From assembly GCA_964019165.1 (NCBI GenBank), contig OZ025278.1, forward strand, positions 8,112,028 to 8,176,027: a stretch of DNA of 64,000 nt, in the 5' to 3' direction. Each line of letters starts with the position of its first letter. Position 1 is the first letter of the stretch. Both the position numbers and the translations under genes were made by a program. The stretch comes from Mastigias papua. Lineage: Eukaryota; Cnidaria; Scyphozoa; Rhizostomeae; Mastigiidae. Below the pieces are notes generated by a model. The model did not search any database, was not told the origin of the DNA, and worked only from the letters and a program-made list of their open reading frames with translations. Below are positions 44,489-54,560 of the stretch, piece after piece.

Positions 44489-47404
44489 TTATAAATACCC
44501 TAATCCATAAATAAAAGTCTTGCAGATCCTACAGTTGCAATGTCTGCTTTTCTCTGATTTCAGATATTTTCTAAAAACTGTCAAAGAGCTGGAAGCTTTT
44601 AATTCTACTGGCAATTTTGCCCACGCTCTTTGACCCATGAACCGTCCTGTATCTGTACCATAGTTTGTAGTTCTCACTTTAGGTAGATTTACTTTACTCG
44701 TGCTTCTTAGCTGATACGGCACTTCCTTTTTGCCAAAAATTTCTATCATAAACGGAGGATTCAACCGATTTTTGGTTTTGTAAGTCTCAATCATCAGCAA
44801 CTGTAGGTTCTTCTGATGAACAGATACCGAATTATCTTTTTCTAACAGCTCTTTAAATTGAGAAGTGTTATCTCTGTATGCGATTCTAAGAGCCCTCTCC
44901 TTTTTTTTATTTATTTTGTTTTCAATCTTCCTATCATGGAACATCCATATCAGAGGGCAATAGCTGAAATGTGACAATATCAAGGTATTCATCATCAATT
45001 TTATCTTTTTTGAATCCATGAAAATCGAAATTCTAGATAATGCGTGCAGCTTCTGGCTTGCTTTTCTGCAAAGTGATTGCACATGACTTTTGAAACTAAG
45101 CTTTGTATCTAGCGTTATCCCTAGCAATGTTTCTTCATCACTTTCTTCTATTACAGCCTCTCCAAAATGTATTTTCATCTTTTTACTTTTTTCACCAAAT
45201 ATCATAAGATGACATTTATCTGCATTCAATTTCATATAATTTTCAGAATACCAGGTTGCTAACTGAGCAGCATCTTGCTCTAAGCCATCTATGACACATT
45301 CAATCTTAGAGTCGCATACATAAATTGTCGTATCATCAGCGTAGTTGCATATTTCGGATCTGTTCAACAGAAGAAACAAATCATTAAAAACAATGTTAAA
45401 AAGCAAAGGTCCTAAGACGGATCCCTGTGGGACTCCTTTGTTAACTTCCTTCCATGTGCTAAATGAACCATTTATTTTAACTCTTTGTAGCCTTTTTCAC
45501 AAATAACTATGTATCATTTTAAGAGCATTTCTACTAAGGCCATAGCCATGCAATTTTGCTATTAAGAATTCAGGATCTATGCAGTCAAAGGCTTTAGAGA
45601 GATCCATCAATAGAGCTCCTGCGTAGCCGCTTTTATCCAAGGTCATTTTACAAGTTTCCAGAAATCTTAAAAGAGCATGCTGTGTATTATAGCCTTTTTT
45701 AAACGCGCAAAGTAGGGGAGACAAGGAGCTCACGGAGAATTCCATCAACTGGTCATATAACAGGCGTTCCAAAATTTTTGAAGTAGATGATAGGACAGTA
45801 ATTGGCCTATAATTCTTTTTGTTTAAGGCATCGTCCTTTTTGTAAAGCGAGGAGACATCCCCTTTTTTAAGTTCGTTTCGAAAGTAATTTTCTGCCAAGC
45901 ACAGGTTGAAAGTGTTAGTAAGATAAGGAAGACAAACATCCGAGCTTCCTTTCAGAATTTTGGCTGGAATGCTCTCTAGTGGTGTTGCTTTCTTTAGATC
46001 AAGTTTATCTAGTTGTTTGTATACTTCTTCCTTTGACACAAGTGCAAACTCGAACATCCTTGAAGGATTAAAGTTGTCTTTTATTCTTTTGACGCTTGGA
46101 TGTAAGCTGTATTTAGTAATCGCAACACCAATCGGATCCTTAATGCCATCAGTTGATAACAAGTTTAATTCAGCCCTTCCAACATCAATAGAACCCGTAA
46201 TGTTAACGAAGTATTCATTAAAAATCTCAGCGATAGCCTTATCATTAGATATAAATTGGCTACCTTCTGCCAAGGTGACACTAGATGATGTCTGGACTTT
46301 CCCGGATAAAATAGGCTTTACAGTTTTCCAAAATTTTCGATTGTCACTAAGATTCTTTAAATCTAGATTTTGATAATACTTGCACTTGGTCTTACGCAAA
46401 AGTTTAACACACCAGTTTCTTTGCTTCTTGAAAGCCCTTTCATTTTCTTCCGTCCTATTTTTATTGTATCTATTGCGCAACTTTGACGGCAACATAATGG
46501 CTTTCCTTTGTGCTTTTGTCACAAAAGGTCCGTCATTTGCTCTGACATATTTTCTCTTAATAGGCGCGTGTTCATTTAGCACATTTTTGACCACCGAGTC
46601 AAAAGTATTATAATTTATTTTATCCGCAGGGAGATGTTTTGAAAGTTCAATATGTACAACTATTCTAAAATTACTAATATTGAAATTTCGGTAGTCTCTG
46701 TAATTTATGAGTTTAGGACCTTTTTTTAAGAAACCACCTTTTAAAACAGTTATTATCATGCAATGAAAATCCGACAGTCCAGTTTCAATCGAGTCTGTGC
46801 ATTGAAAACTGGATGCTCTGTTGGTAAGTATTAAGTCAATCGATCTTGGTCTGTCGGATTTAAAGCACGTTGGCTTTTTCACTAAATTTTTCAAGTTATA
46901 TATTTCCAAGAAATTGCTTATGTCAGCTCCTTTTTCTTCCAGGTTGAAATCTCCCAGTAAGATGAGGTTTTCATACCCAGTACTATAGGCATCAAGCGAC
47001 TTTCCCAGTTCTTCAAAAAAGTATCTTCCGTTCTGAGAAGGAGGACGGTAAACATTTGCCAGAAGCCATTTTTTATTTTTTAGATTAATCTCCACAAAAC
47101 CACATTCTATATCCTCAGGGAGATTGTATGCTCTTAACTCCTTAGCTGGAACCTCCTCCCTAACATAAACTAAAATTCCACCGCCACTCTTATTTCTGTC
47201 ATATCTAAATGGAGGCTTGAAGCCTTCAAGGAAAAACTGGGCGGTTTTAAAGCTACTGTCAAGCTTTGTTTCAGCAATTGCTAAAATGTCTATGTTTTTA
47301 GAAATTAAACATTTCAAGGGCTCGAATTTGTTTCTTATGGAGTTAATATTCAAGTATGCTATGATTATCCCCTTGCGGTTTTTAATTTTCAAATCTTGTA
47401 GCAT
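44489..47404 (-). CDS. LINE ORF2: apurinic-type endonuclease and reverse transcriptase, one in-frame TGA
   Basis: A single frame of about 971 codons. The endonuclease is residues 1 to about 230 (IAYLNINSIRNK, AIAETKLD, LANVYRPP, LLGDFN, DLILTN, TGLSDFHCM). The reverse transcriptase has NYRPITVL, LMDLSKAFDCIDPEFLI, GVPQGSVLGPLLFN and YADDTTIYV. The C-terminal part has LLGITLDTKLSFKSHV and WAKLPVELK. An in-frame TGA at 45497-45499 lies just before the GVPQGS motif; the frame is open on both sides. ORF2 nicks the target and copies the LINE RNA onto it. Apart from this one codon the protein looks complete. Confidence 0.88.
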
Positions 47405-47520
47405 AGTATGAGCATCTTGAATATTATCAAGTGAGCTTTCATCAGCAATTTCTTGTGGTGGTAGTCTTAATATATTCTCTTTTTGGCCTATACTATTATT
47501 TTCTAAAATTTATTCATTAA

Positions 47521-48783
47521 TCATACCAAAAGTGTCTTCACATCAATGTTTTTTATCATGTTTCGAAAGTTGATGGCTAGAATCGCATCACCACTTCTGT
47601 TCAGGTGCAGCCTACTGCTGTTGAGGTGTCTATCCGCGCTTATGTTTTCATTGTTGATAAATCCTATATTTCTTGAATTGCAAATACTTGTAAGGCACTT
47701 ATCAACTTCACTGGCTTTATCATTGTATTCATCCCCTCTTGAGCATATGCCTGAAATTACCACATCATTTGCTTCAATTTTCATTTTCATTGCCACGCCA
47801 ACAATCTTTTCAGCAATCGCTTCTGAGTATTGATCAGTTCGAAGATCATTAGTTCCAAAGTGTGCGATGTATAAATCAGCCTTCTCTTCAATTGCTGGTT
47901 TTATATAATGCTCCATGTCAGCTATCTTGGCACCCGAAAACGACCGGAGTTTCACATTTTGCTTAAGAGCAGCTTTGAGTCTCCAACTCTGAACATTCTT
48001 TACCATCGAATCACCTATTATCATTGCTGTTTTGTTTCGTTTCTCTTGGTGGTATGCTTCATAGCGATTAAAATTTGTATACTTGCTATGTTGGTTTGAA
48101 CTTTCCTGTTGATATTTTCCGGCCATGTTTTCAGCATTGTTTGCTGTTATTTTCAATTTATCACGCTTGTTCTTGCTTGGTCTCGTATCTTTTCTTTTTG
48201 TCACATTGTCCTCAGGTATTATACTTTCCTCAATGATGTTCCCATTACTATGGTTTTCCATGCTTTCACGCCGTTTTGTTAGCTCAGTGTTTTTCTCACG
48301 ATCTTTGTTTAAATATTTCAGGGCTAGATTTTCCAATTTGAGATTATATACTTCATTTCGTAGGGTATCATTGGTTTTTCTCTCCAGATCTAATTTCGTA
48401 GTTAGGTGTCTGATGTCCTCTGTTAGCTTTTCAAAAATTCGCAGAAATGCAAAAAAGTCTGACATACCAGTTGGAGTCGGGGGCTTGTCCATTGAATCCT
48501 TAATGCTAATGTTCTCCTTTCCACTATATAAAACATCATCATAGTCAGATTCATCACCAAAAGCTTCAGGTTTAAAAATATAATACGACTCTTTGCCATT
48601 AGAAGTCAATCTGCTGTAGATTGACCCATTTTCAACGAGATAATCAAATGAAGAACGAATAGCACCTTCACTTAGGCCTGAATTACCAGCGGCCGTTCGA
48701 ATGACAAGTTCGGCATCTGGCCGTTTTTTCTTCTCCGTCCGTATGTGGCTTATGGTGTCATGGATGATCTTTTCGTGTTCCAT
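47521..48783 (-). CDS. LINE ORF1: winged-helix-like N-terminus, coiled coil and SGNH esterase
   Basis: An intact 420-residue frame. Residues 1-75 look like a winged helix (RPDAELVIRTAAGNSGLSEG, FDYLVENGSIYSR). A coiled coil spans roughly 115-170, followed by a basic linker. The C-terminal 170 residues are an SGNH/GDSL hydrolase: GDSMVKN (catalytic Ser), HFGTNDL (Asn) and SRLHLNRSG (His), all kept. Esterase ORF1 proteins are known in CR1-type LINEs, where they may act on lipids or membranes; the role is unsettled. The winged-helix assignment is by pattern only. Confidence 0.8.
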   Translation of the reverse strand: MEHEKIIHDTISHIRTEKKKRPDAELVIRTAAGNSGLSEGAIRSSFDYLVENGSIYSRLTSNGKESYYIFKPEAFGDESDYDDVLYSGKENISIKDSMDKPPTPTGMSDFFAFLRIFEKLTEDIRHLTTKLDLERKTNDTLRNEVYNLKLENLALKYLNKDREKNTELTKRRESMENHSNGNIIEESIIPEDNVTKRKDTRPSKNKRDKLKITANNAENMAGKYQQESSNQHSKYTNFNRYEAYHQEKRNKTAMIIGDSMVKNVQSWRLKAALKQNVKLRSFSGAKIADMEHYIKPAIEEKADLYIAHFGTNDLRTDQYSEAIAEKIVGVAMKMKIEANDVVISGICSRGDEYNDKASEVDKCLTSICNSRNIGFINNENISADRHLNSSRLHLNRSGDAILAINFRNMIKNIDVKTLLV

Positions 48784-48830
48784 GTTCTAATATCGTTGGA
48801 ACAAATTTAGCGCTCTTCTTGATTCGGAAT

Positions 48831-49309
48831 TGTATCTTAAGATATAGAATATAGACTCACTGTCCACCCAGCAGCAAATGGGCACCCAGTGGCAACTGGG
48901 GAAGTTAACTGGCCATCCTACCTCACTATGCCGGTGGTTCAAGATAAGTCACTTCGTTGGTTTTGCTTTTACTTCGATTGATCAGACCAAGAAACAAATA
49001 CATTAATTCTAGAACTATTAAAAACACTTGTAAATATTGAATTAGCTCTGAGAAAACGTATGAGTCAAGGACTATGCGACATTCTGATACATGCTGAGCC
49101 TCGAATAGGCCAAGCTTGGATTGCGCCATAGCATGTAGGTCGCAACCTTCTATGAAATAAAGGCAATAAATGCGAGAGAAAAATCAAAAGAGAAAATACA
49201 AAATACAATACTTAACTGGAGTTTGTGGATACCAAACGGCGCAGCAAGATACCCATATAGACACAAATACAAAGCAACGTATGCACCATTGTATCCATCT
49301 CAGACTGGT
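48831..49309. other. Insert interior right of the LINE
   Basis: Includes the LINE 5' flank. No gene supported. Confidence 0.4.
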
Positions 49310-49399
49310 TAGCACAAGCACTAACACACAACTGGTTCACATGCGCTGCGGCACACTATCTCGTACAGCACTGTAGGGAACTAGGCCGATGACGTAATA
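49310..49399 (-). repeat. Right-end inverted copy of the insert-terminal repeat
   Basis: The complement of this end reads TATTACGTCATCGGCCTAG and continues to CGAGATAGTGTGCCGCAGCG, matching both 37293-37340 and 37097-37130. It ends flush at the GAATT duplication. Confidence 0.75.
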
Positions 49400-49404
49400 G
49401 AATT

Positions 49405-50219
49405 CAGCGTTAAAAGGGTACGAGGGAGAAAAGGCTGCTCAAAACCTTGCGAGTAAGCTCAAAGGTCGTGCATTCGATGTTTATATGAGGCTGTCTGCCG
49501 ACGACAAAAAAGACGTAAAGAAAATTGAACGTGAGTTACTTATTGAGTTTGAAAAAGGGAAACAAAATAGAGAGACGGCAATTCAAGAGCTGAATAACCG
49601 GAAACAGCATCAAGGTGAGTCCGCCCTTACTTTTGCTTATAAAGTACTGGAATTAGTCAAACTTTCATATCCTACTTTCGACGAAGAAGCACGAAAGATG
49701 ATTGCAAAAGATTATTTTGTTTGAGGGCTTCGTCCACAAATGCAACTTGCCTTAAAAGCCTTGCCAGCTTTTGCAGACACCGATATTAATAAATTAGCGT
49801 CTGAGACTACACGATTACAATTGGCTGGCATCCCATCGTTTGACAATAAACAATCTTCGCAATGCATGAATGTCAACGAGTCAGGATTAGTAAATTCGAT
49901 CGTTGCACAAGTCATTCACCAAATAGGAGAACTGTCCACAGGAGGTCTAGCGACGAAAGGACATACTGAAACCGAACAAGCATGTGCAAATTTCGATAGA
50001 CAGGGTTTCATAAACCGACGGGGGTCGAGACGGGGGCAATTTAGAAATCGCTCGGACGGAAGGAATGCCGGTTTTCGAAGTAACAACCAACCACAAAGGA
50101 AATGCCGATCGTGTCAAAGCCCTGACCATTTTGTTCGTGCATGCCCAACCCGCTTTTGTCAAGCTTGTGGGGGTAGAAGACATGACGCTTGGGACAAACT
50201 TTGTCCAAACTTTCAATGA
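49405..50219 (+). CDS. Gypsy 1 gag, main part with zinc knuckles
   Basis: Continues the 36945-37017 frame. Blocks: GYEGEKAAQNLASKLKGRAF and RLSADDKKDVKKIERELL, the capsid-like core; then a basic RGSRRGQFRNRSDGR stretch and two nucleic-acid-binding knuckles (CRSCQSPDHFVRAC and CQACGGRRHDAWDKLC). An in-frame TGA at 49722-49724 breaks it. The gag stop TGA at 50217-50219 is followed by CTAG, a context known for efficient readthrough, and the protease follows in the same frame. Confidence 0.8.
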
Positions 50220-50660
50220 CTAGATGGACCGGGAGCAGAGCCTATAAGCAATATTCCACCATTTTCGGCTGTTGTAAACATTAAATTCGAATATTCGTCT
50301 GCCAATGCCTTGTTGGATACAGGGGCAAGCTGTTCATTGATAGATTTAGGTAGTGTTCGAAAATTACAATTGAATTCACCGATCAATAGTACCTACCACC
50401 ATCTTGTTGACGCTTCGGGTAACAATATGGAGATAATCGGGTCAATTGATGTACCTATTACCATTGGAAATAACAGATTCGTTCAAAATTTGAAAGTTCT
50501 AAACGCACTGACGAACTGAAATATTATCCTCGGACGTGACTTTCTGGGAAAATTTGATAACGTAGAATTTGATTTTCCCTAAAACAAAGTAAGACTTGGC
50601 AATCATTGGTCCACATGCTACACAATAGATAGCCCAGAAAAGTTACGCCTACGCCATAAG
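50220..50660 (+). CDS. Gypsy 1 aspartic protease
   Basis: In frame with gag. The active-site motif LLDTGASCSLID is followed about 70 residues later by NIILGRDFLGKFD, the usual downstream motif of retroviral-type proteases. In-frame stops at 50517-50519 (TGA) and 50580-50582 (TAA) make it non-functional as read. It would cut the Gag-Pol polyprotein. Confidence 0.75.
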
Positions 50661-52997
50661 GTGTCAATTTCTGGTCGGAGCGAGCGCGTCGTATTGGTAA
50701 AATGCAAGAAATCTTCCTCACTCCAAACTGCCGATTTTGAACCTGTAGTTATTGAAGGGGTTTCAGGTGTATATGGTACCCGCTGTCGTGTTATACCAGA
50801 TCTCGAAGGTGTATTCAAAATTACCTTGTTAAACATTAATGAGCATACCATTTCTATTAATTCTCGCAAACACGTCGGCAATTTTATCACCTCTGATGAA
50901 GTAATCCTCCCACAGGACTTTGCTGCAATAACCGAACAATTCGCCCAAGACGTTAAGTGTGGAGAAAGTCTATTGCCAGATGAAAAAGAACAATTGTTCT
51001 CTCTACTACATACATACAATGAAATTTTTGCTGTGAACCCCAAAAAACCCTCTCGCGTCACCACTATGCAACATAGGACTATCACGGATAATGCCCAACC
51101 CGTCAAACAAAAACCCCGGCGCATACCACATTCATGGACTACCGAAGTTAACGACCAGATACAAGAAATGCTAGATAATGACATCATCCGTCTCTCCTCC
51201 TCACCATGGAATGCGCCCATTATCCTGGTAAAAAAGAAACACAATACAATGCATTTTGTGTGCCACTTTCGTGGGCTGACTGACGTCACAAAAGACTCTT
51301 ACCCACTTCCCCATATACGTGACCTCCTGGATACAATGAAGGGCACTCAGTACTGGTCAACTCTCGATGCTGCTTCTGCCTACTGGTCGATGCCCCTTGC
51401 AGAGCAAGACAAGGAAAAGACAGCATTTTCTGTCCCCAGAGGAAAATTTGAGTTCAACGTGACACCCTATGGATTATGCAATGCGGGGGCATCGTACCAA
51501 CGGATGATTGACATATGCTTATCACGGTTACCACCTGATCGCATTTTGGCTTACATGGACGACATTGTTGTCTTTAGCAAAACATTCTCTGAGCATCTTG
51601 ATCACTTGGAACAAATTTTCCAACGCTTAGAACATTCTGGTATTTCCCTCAAGCTGTCAAAATGTGCCTTTGCATCAGAAAAAGTTGCTTTTTTAGGCTT
51701 TGAGTTGTCTACTATAGGCATCAGACCACAATCACGATTAACCGACGCAATCAGCACTTTCAGCCGTCCAACCAAGAGAAAAAAATTGAAGAGTTTTCTT
51801 GGTCTTGCTGGCTTCTACCGAGCATTTATTCCGAACTTTGCTGATATTAGTCAACCTCTCAATAACATGTCTAGCGACAGTATACCATTCGACTGGAACC
51901 AAGCATGTGAACAAGCCTTTTCTATCTTAAAACAAAAACTCTGCTTTGAGCCAGTAGTCAAATTCCCTGATTTTAGCCGCCCATTCACTGTTGAAGTCGA
52001 TGCCAGTCAATACGCGGTTGGTGGTGTTTTATCTCAACTTGATGATCATCAGCAATTGCATCCAGTAGCTTACTTTTCTACTGCATTGCAGAAGTCCCAA
52101 CAAAACTGGTCCGCGACTACTAAAGAAGCATTTGCCTTGGTCCTTGCAGTCCGTCACTGGCATGTGTATTTAGCGGGGACACAATTTATTTTGAACTCTG
52201 ATCACAATCCGCTAACGTTTCTTCGAACACAAAAAGACAGTCGAGGCAAACTTGGACGATGGATCAATGAACTGGAAGAATTCGATTATATGGTTAGGTA
52301 TATTCCAGGAAAAGATAACCTCAAGGCCGATGCTTTGTCTAGAAATCACACTGCCACTCACACCCAGCCTGCCTCTGCCTTCGAGGATAAAATCTACGCC
52401 AACTTTGCATTAAACGATCATTTTACAGAGCAGCTCAAAGAAGCACAGTCTAAAGATACAGTTGTTCACAATGCTAAGTTATGTATAAACAAGGGAAACG
52501 TGATCCCGCAAGGCCGACTACGAAGAGTTCAACGGCAGATTCGAATAGAACACGATATTCTTGCAAAGTCTGGTCGCCCAGTCCTTCCACAATCCCTGAG
52601 GAAGCTGATCGTTTCAGAATATCATAATTTTGCACACCTTGGAACCGATCGAATTTATGAATTATTGAAGCAGCGTTTTTATTGGCCTAATATATACAAT
52701 TATATACGGTCTTTTACATTACATTGCCAAACCTGCCAGCAGTCAAAGTGTGATACTCGGCCCCCGAAAGCACCACTACTGCCTATGTTTATACCCAATG
52801 CACCCATGCATTTTTTGTCCTTGGATATCGGGTACTTACCAAAGGATGCCTATGGTTATCAATATATTTTACTGATTGGCGATGTCTTCTCAAAGCACAT
52901 TGATGCGATTCCTTTGAAGGATCAGACCGCCCTACTATTGTTTCAACTCTACAAACAAAGTGGTTCTACGTCCACGGCACACCATTTTACTTGCTGA
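50661..52997 (+). CDS. Gypsy 1 pol: reverse transcriptase, RNase H and N-terminal integrase
   Basis: A long frame continuous with protease. The reverse transcriptase has YWSTLDAASAYWSMPL (motif A), FNVTPYGLCNAGASYQRM and the catalytic YMDDIVVF. RNase H has FTVEVDASQYAVGGVLSQ, KEAFALVLAVRHW and NSDHNPLTFL. Integrase has the HHCC finger (H...H, CQTCQQSKC) and the first catalytic aspartate in SLDIGYLP. A frameshift near 52955-52960 takes the integrase core into another frame. The order RT, RNase H, integrase is that of Ty3/gypsy. Confidence 0.9.
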   Translation: MSISGRSERVVLVKCKKSSSLQTADFEPVVIEGVSGVYGTRCRVIPDLEGVFKITLLNINEHTISINSRKHVGNFITSDEVILPQDFAAITEQFAQDVKCGESLLPDEKEQLFSLLHTYNEIFAVNPKKPSRVTTMQHRTITDNAQPVKQKPRRIPHSWTTEVNDQIQEMLDNDIIRLSSSPWNAPIILVKKKHNTMHFVCHFRGLTDVTKDSYPLPHIRDLLDTMKGTQYWSTLDAASAYWSMPLAEQDKEKTAFSVPRGKFEFNVTPYGLCNAGASYQRMIDICLSRLPPDRILAYMDDIVVFSKTFSEHLDHLEQIFQRLEHSGISLKLSKCAFASEKVAFLGFELSTIGIRPQSRLTDAISTFSRPTKRKKLKSFLGLAGFYRAFIPNFADISQPLNNMSSDSIPFDWNQACEQAFSILKQKLCFEPVVKFPDFSRPFTVEVDASQYAVGGVLSQLDDHQQLHPVAYFSTALQKSQQNWSATTKEAFALVLAVRHWHVYLAGTQFILNSDHNPLTFLRTQKDSRGKLGRWINELEEFDYMVRYIPGKDNLKADALSRNHTATHTQPASAFEDKIYANFALNDHFTEQLKEAQSKDTVVHNAKLCINKGNVIPQGRLRRVQRQIRIEHDILAKSGRPVLPQSLRKLIVSEYHNFAHLGTDRIYELLKQRFYWPNIYNYIRSFTLHCQTCQQSKCDTRPPKAPLLPMFIPNAPMHFLSLDIGYLPKDAYGYQYILLIGDVFSKHIDAIPLKDQTALLLFQLYKQSGSTSTAHHFTC

Positions 52998-53680
52998 CGG
53001 ATCAGGGCTTAAATGTTGATGGACAGATAATGCAGGATGTATGTGCTTCTTTTGGGATCGAGAAACGGCGATCGTCAGCGTATCACAGTCAAGGAAACGG
53101 CTTTGCAGAGCGCAACATTCGGACCGTGAAAGATATGCTACGCTCTGTACTCCTCTACCGTCGTCTTAGTCAGTCTCGACGGCGGGAAATTTTGCCACAA
53201 TTGTTATTTGCACTGAATGCCAGCGAAAGCAAAGTTACCCGATGCACCCCGTTCGAAGTCGTATATGGTCGGCCCGCAGTATTACCTCAAGATATCATTT
53301 TCGATGTATTACAGCCCGATCCTCACGATACGTTATCAGCTGAATCTTATAGAGAAGAAGTAACTTCCGAACTGCAAGACATTTTTGAACAAATTGTGAA
53401 GACCTTAAAACCCAGCAAGGCGAAAATGCAACAACAATACAATCGCAATCTCCGCTTTACTAATTACATAGCAGGCCAGCAAGTGTGGTTAAGGAAAAAC
53501 ATTACAAGACCGGAGAAAACCGGAAATTAGCCCCTAGAGGTGAGGGTCCCTGGACAGTTCTTGAAAAACTTCCTAACGGGGTAAACTTTAAAATCATTAA
53601 CTCAAAGAAAGAAGAAAACATAGTACACCACGACCGACTTAGTCCAGTTCTTGGACACGCTAAATCAGATTCCCACTAAC
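52958..53680 (+). pseudogene. Gypsy 1 integrase core and C-terminus, frameshifted
   Basis: Continues pol in a second frame: LLTDQGLNVDG (second catalytic Asp), then YHSQGNGFAERNIRTVKDML (catalytic Glu), and TPFEVVYGRPA. A second shift near 53520 leads to the tail APRGEGPWTVLEKLPNGVNF and HHDRLSPV. After that a Ser/Asp/Glu-rich stretch reaches about 53924 without clear homology. Confidence 0.8.
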
Positions 53681-53986
53681 AGCCACCATCTTCCCCACGT
53701 ACTCTTTCCAATGATCATATCTCGAAGCCTATAGATGATACTGATTCGTCTATTGATTCCGAAAGCAGCGAAAGTGAACACGATTTCGGCAATACAAGTG
53801 AACGCAATGAAGATAGTGACAATGAAGCAGACATTCTCATTCGCGACCAGCCACGTCGTTTCCGAACACGTCGAACAATACCCAACGCAATACCGTGGGA
53901 CGTCATCAAGTTATGATTAGTCACTAATTATTCTTTTTATATGTTATAAATATAAATATATTCTGTTTTGTTGAACTTCGTTCATT

Positions 53987-54003
53987 TAGGGGGGGGGGAG
54001 AAA
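53987..54003 (+). promoter_or_regulatory. Gypsy 1 polypurine tract
   Basis: AGGGGGGGGGAGAAA directly precedes the TG of the 3' LTR, where plus-strand DNA synthesis is primed. Confidence 0.8.
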
Positions 54004-54146
54004 TGTAGTAGTCCCCCCGTCTTTCATCATAACACGCTTACTTGCTTACCTTTATATCCACCATTGCTGTATATTGCTTTTATTCTCAGATAGTCATTGT
54101 ATCGAAAACTCAATCATAGTCTCATCTATTTAGAGTGTCTTACAAA
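54004..54146 (+). repeat. Gypsy 1 3' LTR (143 bp)
   Basis: TGTAGTAG...GTCTTACA, matching the interrupted 5' LTR almost base for base; the ATTCTCAGATAGT block is identical. No clear target duplication was found between the outer flanks. Confidence 0.88.
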
Positions 54147-54404
54147 CTCCTTCAATCCCCAAAGAAATTCTGAAGCATAGGATTCTCTATAATGTGACCC
54201 AGAAGAATAAACAACAAGGGACAAACAAAATTGTGGCTTTGTAAAGCAGTTCAAAAGACAAGATTCATGAGTAAAATTTATGGTCAGTTCTCTCTGCCTT
54301 CTCACCTACTGGAGTCTCTGTCTCAACAAAACAATTTAATACAACGAGGTTGAAATAAAATTGCGTACGTCTTTCAGTTTGTTTCTTATAAAAAAACGTG
54401 TATA

Positions 54405-54560
54405 CCGTAAACCCTCGAATTGCCCCCCCCCCTCGATTAAGCCCCCATGCAAGAGCTTCAATTTGTTGATAAGCCTCCCTCGAATAAGTCCCACCCCAGA
54501 TGATGATTTTGATAAAGAATACTGCTTGAACTAAGACAGCTTTGTTTATATCTTGGGGAA
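54405..54560 (+). repeat. Truncated copy of the AATAAGCCCCC MITE
   Basis: Matches the left half of 14348-14656, starting CCGTAAACCCTCGAATTG; the right inverted end is missing. Confidence 0.75.

Larger units (their letters stand above)
44400..48830 (-). mobile_element. EEP-type LINE (CR1/L2-like), nearly intact, two ORFs
   Basis: Minus strand: ORF1 (47521-48783) and ORF2 (44489-47404), separated by 116 bp of T/A-rich DNA. The only break seen is one TGA in ORF2. The 3' end lies somewhere between 44370 and 44460; no clean poly-A or microsatellite tail was found. The ends are approximate, as no target duplication could be identified. Confidence 0.8.
37018..49399. mobile_element. 12.4 kb insert in gypsy 1 gag, itself a nest of elements
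   Basis: Bounded by GAATT on both sides (37013-37017 and 49400-49404). The two ends carry inverted copies of a shared repeat: near the left end CATCGGC...CGAGATAGTGTGCCGCAGCG (37075-37130), and its complement at about 49330-49390. That fits a DNA element with terminal inverted repeats, 5-bp duplication, and later internal insertions (hAT-like 40214-42950, LINE 44400-48830, tRNA-like palindrome 38854-39172). No transposase of its own was found, so the superfamily is open. Confidence 0.65.
35888..54146 (+). mobile_element. Ty3/gypsy retrotransposon 1, split by two later insertions
   Basis: One element in plus orientation: 5' LTR (35888-36026 plus 36913-36914), primer site (36917-36929), start of gag (36945-37017), rest of gag to integrase (49405-53680) and 3' LTR (54004-54146). 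The pieces are separated by a TTA-flanked MITE in the LTR and a 12.4 kb insert in gag; both insertions have exact target duplications, and removing them restores a continuous LTR and gag frame. Coding damage otherwise: several in-frame stops and two frameshifts. Without the inserts it would be about 5 kb, normal for a compact gypsy element. Confidence 0.9.
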
